DNA of 64,000 nucleotides from the NCBI GenBank assembly GCA_026419785.1, contig JAODTK010000367.1:248001-312000 (forward strand). The letters are read 5' to 3'. Origin of the DNA: Sclerodactyla briareus. Its lineage: Eukaryota; Echinodermata; Holothuroidea; Dendrochirotida; Sclerodactylidae. Below, piece by piece: positions 25,571 through 35,795 of the stretch. How positions within the stretch are numbered: the first letter of the stretch is position 1; the number at the start of each line of letters is the position of its first letter. The notes below the pieces were generated by a model that did no database searches, was not told the DNA's origin, and saw only the letters and a program-made list of their open reading frames with translations. The translations under genes and the position numbers were made by a program.

Positions 25571-26285
25571 TAGTCCCAAAAGACTACATTCTCCCTTCAA
25601 CTAATTACCAATAAAGGTTTCCTCCTCCCCGCAATGGCAATCACTGGTAAAGGTGTAAATGACATGCTAAAAATCCGAGAAAACCGTGTTGTGGAATATG
25701 CCATTTTTTAAATTCACATAGTCGCACTGTAACTTCACCACGAACAGACAGATCAAGGAGGAGCAGACAGACTAGCCTCATCTTTCGAAATATGACGTGT
25801 CACCAAGGAAGGAGGGTTATACATCATTACGAGGGGGGTCTGTTATCCATCTTTCCCCGTGTGAGGTCATAAATAATCTAATACCAAACTTCACTACGTC
25901 GGCTTAATTTAATATTATACCGAGACGTCACACTTCACTTCACTCAACCGTGGATTCAAAGCGGCCGGATTGTCTTGTCCATGAAACAACTGGACATGTG
26001 CACTGTCGAGTAACCGCCGACGTGTACCGTTGATCTCCCGCCAAAATTACCTTTGTGGATTTGGAGAAAGCACATTCATTCCATTGTTCGGTATTTTCCA
26101 GTTGGAACCTTCCGTGACTTTGAGTAACCTACTGTTGTTCATGACTAACTGTAGTCCACACATCCCCCATCACGAAGTTTGTTCGAATCCTTAGAAAAAT
26201 CTCTATAAGAGAGATGAATCAATGGTTAGAAGACATCATTGGAGGCAGTTTAATCCAGGTTCAACCCTTCGTTTACATTTTTTGA
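25571..26285. other. intergenic
   Basis: No supported gene or repeat is visible. Confidence 0.5.
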
Positions 26286-26504
26286 CCCAAAGTCGTTCAA
26301 AATCGGATAGGACCAATCTATCAAGTTACACTGGCCTTACTACAGGTAGGTCCAGCAACAATGATCCCTATTCTGGCAATGGCCGATTTCGGATGCGTTG
26401 TCGAAGGAGGAACACCATGTATTAATGATCCTAAATGCAATGTAGAGTTTTGTTGGATATCGCCCCCTCTCTATTCACCTGGTTTTTATCTTCGTCGAAA
26501 TTAG
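26286..26504 (+). CDS. possible secreted phospholipase A2-like fragment (weak)
   Basis: A frame open from 26286 to a stop at 26502-26504 reads ...ALLQVGPATMIP, then LAMADFGC, a GG.TP segment and C..NDPKC. This recalls the order LLQxGxMI - YADYGCYCG - GGSGTP - D..CC of secreted phospholipases A2, which hydrolyse the sn-2 ester of phospholipids. The spacing between the first two blocks is shorter than in the family. The second Cys of YCG is missing and the catalytic HD pair cannot be read. An ATG-initiated version (26361) would encode only 47 residues with 4 Cys. The match may be chance or a decayed exon. Confidence 0.2.
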   Translation, partial: PKVVQNRIGPIYQVTLALLQVGPATMIPILAMADFGCVVEGGTPCINDPKCNVEFCWISPPLYSPGFYLRRN

Positions 26505-27113
26505 GACTTTTACCCAATGTGTATAGGTTTAGTACAAAGAGATTTCCCCACATACACGCGTCACATCCTGCTTCTTGCGATTTCTTACAATTTTAGACAT
26601 CCTAATCGACAGGATATAACAAGTCACGGTTAGGGACCCACTTCTGAATCCTGTAGAGTTGGTCCTGTGTGACCATGTGGTGACAACATCGTCACCTCAT
26701 GTTCTTTCTTGCAGGCAAGTTCAAGCTGACATGTTAACCCATTTCCTCGTGTTGTATAGTCCCAGCAGTACTTTCTCATGTTAACCTGGTAGCTCCCCTA
26801 CAGAAAAAATACCGTCCTGTGCAACCATGCCATACGCCCTCCAGTCTCAGAAACCAGCACGACATACCTTCGCACACATACTGCATTATAGTTTATCGCC
26901 GAGTGCAAGATGCCGACTTGCGCATCCATGAACTCCCCAATGATTATTGCTAGGAAAGCTGTACCTTGTTCACCGCACTGGAGCCTTGACTAGACACAAA
27001 AACATACAATAGTTGAGCTTGTTTTTATTCTACCTCTGATCACTCTTCTTGGCCTGAAACCTTTTCTGGGATAATCTACTACTCCTGGAAGGAAGGCTTT
27101 TTAATACCTATTA
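26505..27113. other. 5' flank of the LINE, unassigned
   Basis: It may hold the decayed 5' part of the 27-kb LINE (ORF1 or 5' UTR), but I cannot read a domain in any frame. Confidence 0.4.
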
Positions 27114-29460
27114 TTGATTGTAGCAGGAGATGTTGCCACAAATCCAGGACCCATCCCTACATCCAGCGATAGACAAAGATCAGGCTAAAGGCTAAGCAGA
27201 AAGTCGTAAATGTGAACTGTCAGAGTGTCAGAGCTAGGGGGGAATTTTGAGTACCTTATTTGATTATGAAGATACAGACCACACAGTACCACCAGCACAC
27301 AGCGGGACAGAATCCTGGCTTAACCCGAACATACATTCACATTAATATTTGCGGAAGATACTTCAACTATAGAAAAGGACAGGATTAAGGGAGTTCATGG
27401 TGGCACTTCATCGCAGTCGAAGGAATACTCTATTCTCTCAGAGTAAATCCAATCAAAAGTTGACAATGGAGCTAGTCTGGGTCAAAGTGGACAACATGAA
27501 CAGTCCCCCCAATACATCACATTGGTCCTTTTTTTAATCGGCCACCCGACTCTAGTGCTTCTTACGTTGAAGTACTTATCAGTCCATGTGCAATCTACCA
27601 GCAAAATTGCAATATCATTTTATGTGGAGATTTAACCTTCCAGATATTAATTGGTGCAATACTTCTTTTATTAACTGTGGGGCGTTATCTGCTCCAGCAA
27701 GATGTACGGGGATCATAATGCTTGAATTTAAGTCTTCTCCAAATGGTTAGATCTCCGCCAAGAGGCAAGTCAGTCCTGGACCTATGCCTTACAAACATAC
27801 CAGATAGGACTAATATCATTCAAGTAAAAAATGGAATCAGCGATCTTGACATTGTCGTTTTTGATGCCTCTATCCATCCCACTCGCTCCAGACCAGTTAG
27901 AAGGAAGATCTATTTGTTCTCAAAGGGAAACTTCGAAGGCATTTCACAGAAGCTTACGCGATTTTACATACATCTTTTCCAACTTCGGGAGACTACCACA
28001 GTCGACGATGCATCATGGCTTTTATTTAAACAGCAACGGTTTCTGGCAATGGATGAACTTATTCCGAGCAAAACCTCATCATCTAGATTTACACATCAAT
28101 GGATTGATGCCAAATTACGTCGTCAGGTGAGGGAAAAGCAACGCCTCTACAATAAGGCTAAGGGTTCGTCAAATCCAGAGGATCAACAATTGTTTCGAAG
28201 CTTCCCGTGAGAGAGAGCTGGACAGATAATTAGGACAAGATATAGATGGATGTCCATAACCTTATTTGTAGCAAGCCTCGCAGTAATAACACTAAGCCTT
28301 TTTGGAAATTTATCAAGTCAAAGCGTAACTACCAGCCAAAACATTCGTACTCTAATCAAGGGGAATATACTGGCCAACTCTCCTTTGAGGAAGAAAAGCT
28401 GAAATGCTAAATGAGTACTTCTGCTCAGTTTTTACTAAGGAAAATACTGACATATTGCCATCCTTATCAACTCCTGTGGATCATTCAATCTCGGACATTG
28501 AAATCACGGAACATGGTGTGAAGAAGCTTTTAGATAATCTTCAAGTGAACAAAGCAAGTGGTCCTGATGATGTTTCTCCATACACTCTGAAAATGTGCTC
28601 ACCTCAATTGCCCATGCTTATGGACATCTATCCGAAATCTATTAAGTACTGGTCATATCTGCCTTCAGATTGGAAGACTGCTTGTTGTTACTCCCCTTTT
28701 CAAGAAGGGGAACCTTCAGACCCCAACAATTACAGGCCTGTTTCATTAACTTCAACCCCATGTAAAAATATTGGAACATATTGTTCATCACCACATCATG
28801 AACTATATGGACACTCACCAGCTAATTACCAATGTTCAACATGGATTTAGAATACGACACTCCTGTGAAACCCATCTGGCTATAACTGTCAATGATCTAG
28901 CAAAGAATCTAGACTGCAAGGCCTCAGACAGATGTTGTTTTTATGATTTTAGTAAAGCCCTTGACAAGGTTCCACACAAGCGACTGGCTCATAAGCTTCA
29001 ACATTACGGCATTAGTCGTCAAATTCTCACTTGGATAAATTCATTTTTGAACCATCGTACCCAGCATGTTGTCATAATTGGTGTGAAGTCATCTTTGGAA
29101 TTGTCTCATCAGGCCTGCAGGGGTCCCACAAGGTCCAGTACTAGGTCCATTGCTGTTCTCTCTATACATCAATGATCTTCCGACTGTTATAGCATCCCCT
29201 ATCAGAATGTTTGCTGATGACTGCATATCTACCGGACCATCAATGGCATCAATGACAGTTACATGCTCCAGCACGATCTGGATAATTTTTCGCAATGGAA
29301 TAAGACTTGGCAGATCGATCGGAATGCATCAAAATGCAAGTCAATGATTGTCACCAACAAGAGGCAAGTTGTACCATTCCAAATGTAATTGACGATACTC
29401 GCCTTGAAATGGTGGGAGAGCATCCCTATCTTGGAGTAATATTGTGGAGTCTGCCAGGAC
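27114..29460 (+). mobile_element. CR1/Jockey-like LINE: 2A-like motif, AP endonuclease, reverse transcriptase
   Basis: The reading runs plus-strand with several frame changes. LLLIVAGDVATNPGP (27111-27155) is followed by NVNCQSVRARG (27206 on) and GTESWLNP (near 27303-27327). A GD(F)N-like box follows near 27625 and then GISDLDIV (near 27836), together outlining an apurinic-type endonuclease. From 27722: the linker, KPFWKF.KSKR, NKASGPDDVSP, NNYRPVSLTS (near 28725-28755), HGFR, motif A YDFSKALDKVPHKRL (near 28940-28985), motif [14 protein letters not shown] (29117-29160, frame-shifted), motif C FADD (29209-29221) and YLGV (near 29430). This polymerase copies the element's RNA at a nicked target. 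The His of the usual SDH endonuclease motif reads Leu. The 3' end is not clear. A related truncated copy lies at 56150-56880. Confidence 0.9.
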
Positions 29461-30639
29461 AAGAAGGAAATTGAAGATCATGATATCCACGATTAGTCAG
29501 CTATCAAAGGCGTCTGGTTGATTCATGTACACTCAGTACAGACTCTAGGCTTGGAAGAAAAAGCCTGTTCCTGCCAAAGTGCCGCGTGTTCTCTCATCTC
29601 TGCATAAATACGTTATAGTTCTAAATAGACTTCAATCAAGTTCCCATCCTGCGGATGACCTTTGAGGCACCTGAGGCAAATGGTTTCGGTCAACACAGAT
29701 GGAAACATGTGTTGATGTAACGTTTAAATTGTCTTATTTTATCTAGCTACAATTGCATACAACATTTTTTTTTTATAGGCTCCAATAATAGCCTATTGAA
29801 GCAATATCTCATGCTAATTCTAATGTGATCCCCTCCTCCTCATCAAGGCTTCTTTTACTGCAGTAATCAGTCTCGTGTTGCTTCGTCGTGGGAGGAATCC
29901 TCATGGTGGCGGCATTTCTCAGTACCGAATTGCGAAACCCGACTCCAGTAATGTAGGACTTCCGTGGTGTACTTTCGCCCGACGAAATGTCACTAATTGA
30001 CAAGTAAAAACTAAACATGGATGGCAGTGCGTTGACTTGTAGGAATATAATCGGATAAACGTTAAAGTAAACAGTTTCTGTCCTCTGTTTGTGACGGTTG
30101 AGTTGTATACGTACCTCGCCGAGATACAGATAAACTAGTGGTTTAGGGTAGATCCCCCCCCCCCCCCCACCTCCCAGTCTTGCGAGGGGAGTGCACCAAA
30201 ACAACTGCAGAAAGTTTAAGATTCAGGGAAGCAGACCACATGAAACAAATGCAAATGATGGTTAACAACTTATCCTTAGAGCCAATTTCTTCAATCCTTT
30301 CTCGATACAAAGGTAGTATCTTGCAATACGATTTTTTAAAATATGAATACATGTCCATTCGAAATAGCATACCCATTTTGAGCGAACAATAGCGACACCA
30401 GGGCTCATGGTGTGTATGCTTGGCAATCCGTAAATAACGAACTACCCCAATTCTCAGTCATGCGAAATTCAATTATAATCAACGTAGAACATGACATCTC
30501 GACTGATCGTAAATCACATCAACGTGAATTAACTGGATGTGATATATTTTCATATGGTGAAAATATCAGCGCAACTTTGAGTGATTTTATTATTATGGGA
30601 CCATATAGAGGATAGTTACCTTTGCAAAGTCCGACAAGC
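29461..30639. other. intergenic, possibly the 3' region of the preceding LINE
   Basis: LINE-like coding fades after about 29500. A C run of about 15 occurs at 30155-30169. The minus-strand frame at 29809-30204 shows no known domain. Confidence 0.45.
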
Positions 30640-31915
30640 TAGGTTCAGCGGGCACTTATTCGATACCATAGATCACAACGTTTTAAAAAACAGATTAGCA
30701 ACCTACGGGGTTTGTGGTGTTGCCTTGAACTGGTTATGTTCTTACTTGAGTAACAGGACTCAGTGTGTCATGGTGGCCGATCCGCACTAATGTCGCCTTC
30801 GGTAATGGTGTTCCACAGGGATCTGTATTGGGACCGACAGTGTTCAATCTCTATATAAAGCTTTTGGGTGACATCTGCCGTCATCATGGAATTATGTTCC
30901 ATTCATATGCGGATGACACACAGCTCTATGTTAGTTTTCAATCTTAATGGAAACATGACGCCTTGAGAGCTGCAGGTAAACTGGAGTTGTGCATGACGAT
31001 ATTAGGATCTCATGCGTATAAACAAACTTAAGCTCAATGACGCAACAACGACAGCGATTTTGTTTTCCTCCAAGTATATGCCTGTTCCTGATCGTATTCC
31101 GAAAATCAAAATTGTTGATACCGTCATCACTCTGTTTCTGTTAAGAACCTGGGTGTTTACTCTGATTCTCAACTGAATATGAATAAGCACATTTCTTCTA
31201 TTTGCCAATCTGCAAAACTATCATTTAAGGAACATTGGCCGTTCTAGGAAATTCCTTACGAAGTCTGCTACAGAATATCTGGTCCATGCGTCCATCTCAT
31301 CTCGGTTAGATTATCGTAATAGCCGTTGTCGGTGTTCCCGATGTCAAATTAAACGCTTGCAAACTGTACAAAATTCTGCGGCGCGCGTCATCACTCGGGC
31401 AAGGAAATTCGACCATATCAGCCCGACCCTTCAAGACTTGCACTGGCTCCCTATTAAAGAGAGAATCGAACTCAAATTGTTGCTCTTTGCTTATAAAGCA
31501 TATTCCGACAACGTCAATAACTGTCCTAAGTCGTATATTAGCGACAAATTGACCAAGTATATCCCTGGCCGTTCTCTTCGTTCCTCTACACAGCTTCTAC
31601 TACGTGTACCTCCTGTTAATCTTCCAGATATGGTGAAATATCTTTCTCTCATGCTGCTGCTCGTTTATTCAATGCCTCATATTTCTGGAGGGTCAGCGGA
31701 ATAGGGAATTTTCCAACATCAAGGCTAACAAAAAAAGCATTCTCTCCGTTAGGGCCTTTTCACACTTCCTTTCGTTTTTCACTCCTGACTGCTGTTTCTA
31801 TTGTTCTGTTAGGACTTCGTTTTCTTCTTTCTGTGAAGCGCATTGGTACTCTTTGTGATATTCGCGCTATAATAAAGATTACCACATTATTATTCCACTA
31901 TTATTATTATTGTCA
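30640..31915 (+). mobile_element. L2-like LINE, 5'-truncated, with 3' tail
   Basis: It starts inside reverse transcriptase motif A (FDTIDHNVLKNRL, near 30658-30697). It continues [13 protein letters not shown], motif [11 protein letters not shown] (30808-30837), motif [10 protein letters not shown] (30906-30932), KNLGV (near 31143-31157) and the C-terminal block LQTVQNSAARVITRARKFDH...LHWLPIKERI (31357-31470), a signature of L2/CR1-type elements. The 3' UTR ends in gtgaagcgcattgg...gcgctataataaa followed by attattatt repeats (about 31840-31915), the usual tail of this group. The 5' boundary near 30640 fits truncated reverse transcription. At least four frame changes are needed. Confidence 0.9.
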
Positions 31916-31984
31916 GTTGCGAATCCGGGTCACGGAAGGGAGTCATTGACTATACCTCAACGAAACGTCAATGGCTGTCCCTCG

Positions 31985-32125
31985 TAATCCCCTATACCAG
32001 CCTGTCATGTTTGGCGCCCACCGAGAAGGCAACAAGTAGGCAAGTCTTCTGTATGCTCCCCGGATGCGATTCGAACCTAAATCTCACAGGTGAAAGCCGA
32101 CTCATGAGCAAATGACCAAACTCAT
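31985..32125 (-). mobile_element. tRNA-derived SINE fragment, copy D
   Basis: Minus strand: a box B-like ggttcgaatcg is followed by a 'gccttctcggtgggcgcc' core as in the SINEs at 34.3 and 59.4 kb. The 3' half is missing or diverged. Confidence 0.5.
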
Positions 32126-32156
32126 TCACACGTCCAATTTCAGCATAAGGGCATTT

Positions 32157-32209
32157 CACAACACACACACACACACACGCACACACTCACACACACACAC
32201 ACACACACA

Positions 32210-32241
<32 letters not shown>

Positions 32242-32265
32242 AGACACACACACACAGACAGCCAG
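32157..32265. repeat. (AC)n microsatellite
   Basis: About 105 bp of nearly pure AC dinucleotides with a few interruptions. Confidence 0.97.
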
Positions 32266-32934
32266 ACATACATACGGACAGAAAGGCAGAACAACACCAA
32301 CACAAGTGACCACAAATCCCTTATGCAACACAACTATATACGAATCAAAACTACGCAAACGAGAATGACCAGGGCTGCACAGATGAAATCTTGGCATATT
32401 ATGAAACGGGAACAAGAACGCAACTATGCGTAGTGATTCATTGCCCTATCTTTGAGTGATATCCAAATTAGTGTAACAAGAGGAGACTTTCAACATCATT
32501 TAAAATATGATTATTCATTCTAAACAGGCAAGTAGCAGGATAATTAACTTACCACACACCAACACGTCCGGTTTGTGTTGTCAAGTTGAGTTACGAGTAA
32601 CACGTCCCTTCCTCTTGTCATTAAATACATGTATGTGTACATGCAAATAATACCTATAATCCATACTTTTCCAAATGGTAGGGGTTTATATCGATTCGAA
32701 CCTTTGGTTCACTCCAGGATTGAAATAACATATACAAACGTTAATGACTGTTATTGTCCAATACTAGAGGCATATATGGAGTGGTACATGAACTTTGGGT
32801 CCATGAAATTTAACCGTGTTTTAAAGCTGTTTCAGAGGGCATAACTGGAGATAACGTGTGAGAGAAGTGTTTTAGTACGTCGGTGTGCTTGATTGTATTG
32901 TTGTTGCAACACGAGGGGTCTGATCGCCATGTAA
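32266..32934. other. intergenic
   Basis: Nothing recognised. Confidence 0.5.
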
Positions 32935-33375
32935 GAACTGACCCAGAAGAAGTAGCCAATTATTAGGTCCTATGAGGTCAGAAGGTCAGAGGAAGTCAAG
33001 TAGGTCACCTGATGCAGTTTACATAGACGACTAAATTTCATCCATTACGCTAACCCCGTAAAATGTTTCGTTACGAAGATATACAACTATTTGAAATGTA
33101 TCAGTATTTTACAGGCTTTTTTTACCCTTTTACTAGAGTACGTGATGCATGCTTTAGGTACGTATGCATGTATTATTGGTTTGGTTAACAAGAGAGTCTG
33201 GTCGTCACAAAGAATGACCCCGAAGGTCACAAGGTCATAGGTCAAATGAGGTCAAAGGGTCGAATGAGGTCAAAGTAGGTCACCAGATGTAGTTTCACTT
33301 GACGAACAACACTTTCCATTACAACATTGTTCTGTAATGTTTCGTTGCCACATTCTAGATAATTGCCCTCTGATG
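32935..33375 (+). repeat. two tandem AGGTCA-rich repeat units
   Basis: Unit 1 (about 32935-33118) and unit 2 (about 33205-33375) share the order: AGGTCA cluster, 'taggtcacc.gatg.agttt', 'tccattac', 'aatgtttcgtt'. Unit 2 packs five exact AGGTCA words and a relative into 33222-33283, with spacers of 1, 2 and 4. Confidence 0.75.
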
Positions 33376-33384
33376 CCATTCAGT

Positions 33385-33600
33385 GACCTCCACCTGACAC
33401 CAAAAAACAATTGGGTTCTTTCTCACCATATGTGCAACCCACATACCTTACATGGACTAGATACTTGCCTTCATTAAAATCGTGCTGACAAGGTTTTTGG
33501 ACTGTTGTAGTGACTTTGAATGACCTTGAACTGGCGCTAAAAACATAGGGTCCATCGTCTCCACATGAGCAACCAAAGTGCCTAATTTGAATTTGATACA
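33385..33600 (+). repeat. TGACCT repeat, two partial units
   Basis: The words 'gacctccacctgacaccaaaaaacaattgggttc', 'acataccttacatgga', 'aatcgtgctga' and 'aatgaccttgaactggcgctaaaaacatagggtcc' match the 2.1-2.9 and 41.4-42.1 kb blocks. Confidence 0.7.
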
Positions 33601-34307
33601 TGCTTGCGTTCTTTGGATATCGTGCTGATAATGCGTGTCACACACACACTGACATACACACATACGCCCGGTGCAGACTGCAAGATTCCTTTGCTACCAG
33701 CAAAAAAAAAAAAAAAAAACCTGTATGCATTAGTGTACGCATTGGAGAATTGTACTCCTCGAATGGAGAACGTACCTTACCCTTGGCTGAGAAATGTTAC
33801 AAGCAATTACCATATTCTTTTGTGAAACAGCCGAAATTGGCCAGTTTCAGAAATACTCTTGATTAACTACATTCCACAGATTATTATTACATAATTAGGG
33901 AAATGATGATACAGTCCCTACAGATTTTTCTTAAAAGATTACAGTGATAAGTGGGTGACTGGTTAGATGTGTTATCTGTAAATCATATATCGACCCTTGC
34001 GATCCCTGTTAAAAATGAAAGTTTCGTATATGTAGGATTGATTAGAAATGATTGTATTCAGGTCAGGCCCAAATTAGACGAAGCATCCCAAAGCTAAATC
34101 GAGTTATGTACAATTGATCACAACCATTCGGCCGCAGAGTATTAATCTCCACTTCCACAGTCAAGTCATCCAGTTGTCTATTGTTTGAGGTTGTAGAGTT
34201 TCATCAGTCATCTCGCGAAGCGGTACTCGGAGTAAATCAGTTCCTATGACAAACATATACGATATATTTCGCCATGATAAACTCTGAACTGTCGGATTGA
34301 CTCCAAA
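33601..34307. other. intergenic
   Basis: A short CA tract (about 33640-33666) and an A run of about 17 (33703-33719). No gene recognised. Confidence 0.5.
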
Positions 34308-34690
34308 TTGTTTTTTCTTTTTAATTGTTTTTATGGTATAATACTTGCGAGCAGAGAATCGTTCCTATTCAAGCCCCAGCAAGGATGCAGACATGGAAAC
34401 TGCAAATATTGTCAGCTGCGAATCCCTCACCAGGTACACGGAATAAGGCAATGCCTCTTTGGCGGTACCTTATTGTGGGGGTTGGGGTAATCTCATGCAG
34501 AGAGCAACTGGACAAATTGACTACCCCTCGTTTGTCCCTGCTCCAATCCATTGTGATGCAGCGTCCAGCAAGAAGGCAAAGTCCATTTTTAAAGTCTTTG
34601 GTACGACCCGACCGGGTATCGAACCGGATGGGGGGCGACGCTCTACCCCAAACTGTACCAACAACTCGGTTTAAATGTATCTCATGTTTG
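34308..34690 (-). mobile_element. tRNA-derived SINE, copy B
   Basis: On the minus strand a tRNA-like head (ggggtagagcg as box A half, ccggttcgatacccgg as box B) is followed by 'cgtaccaaagactttaaaaatgg' and a body ending in 'cgtgtacctggtgagggattcgc'. The tail is A-rich (T-rich on plus, about 34310-34325). The body is collinear with the plus-strand SINE at 59380-59751. SINEs carry an internal pol III promoter and rely on a LINE for movement. Confidence 0.78.
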
Positions 34691-35795
34691 TTAATTATGA
34701 TAATTATGATAATAGAACGTGGCCACAAAGCTGTTAGAAATTGGTAGATCTGGGCTTTATAAATTTACCATTTTTTCTCTTTGCATGCCAGGTTCATTTT
34801 GGCCTGCTTTACAAGAAACATTGACATTTGGAAGAAGAGATAATGATTAAATCCTCATGGCAACTACAATACAATCGATATCCTGCTGTTGTCTTTTGCC
34901 CAGTGAAAGAAAGCAGCCCGAGTCAATGGAATTATACTGAATATATAATGATGTGGCGTCAAAGTTGTGCATACCAACAGGAGATACAGATACATATAAA
35001 CATAGTACATTAGGAATTGTAGAAAGGGATTTTTGAAAGCCCGATTCAAATTAAATTGCCTATCCTGCTGACATGGAATTTCACAAGAAAATACACAATG
35101 CAACGATGAAATTATTACATAGTTAGGTGAATTGGCTCAGTTTTTAAAAATGAGTGTGGTTCAAGTTAAAACTGCAACACATTCATTAACAAGCTATAAA
35201 CAATATTGATTTTGCCCTTTGACCAAATGAACGTGCTCATGTTACGTGGGCATTCAAGTTCTTCTAATCATTCATTTACATTCTGAGCAAAGTTGTGGGC
35301 AGTGTTGTTGTATCGCCAAAGTTGATTGCTATGATGTATCGCAATCGGGACGGCAAGCCAACTTTGGGGCTTGATATATTTTTCTTCTAAAAATCACTGA
35401 CATTACGAATCTGTTCCCTGCATACTGGCCTACTGCAGAAAATAGTTATGGGCATATTATTATTTGAAATCAATGCGAGCATTTAATTAGATATTTTTGA
35501 GATAGTTATGAGATCGTGTGTCGGTTGGGCGTCGTTTCTTAACATCAGTAATTGATACAATAAACAAAACACAAGATATGCCATGAACTCATGATACCCA
35601 TCTGGTAAGTGGGGTGAGACTAATTAGTCCTTTTTGTCCTTTTCGCAGTTTTATCATTTTTACAAGGTACAGGCCAACGGGTTGTATGTAACAGATTCAC
35701 GGTGAAGGATAATGACAAGCAGCGACATGTCATATCTACGAGCCGTGATATTTAATCTGGTTGATGTTGTCCGAAGGTTAAAAAATGAAAATTGA
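34691..35795. other. intergenic / possible 3' flank of the receptor gene
   Basis: AT-rich. No polyadenylation signal on the minus strand stands out directly after the receptor stop. Confidence 0.45.

Noticed and set aside
32112-32309. His/Thr-rich plus frame
   Set aside because: Translation of an AC microsatellite.
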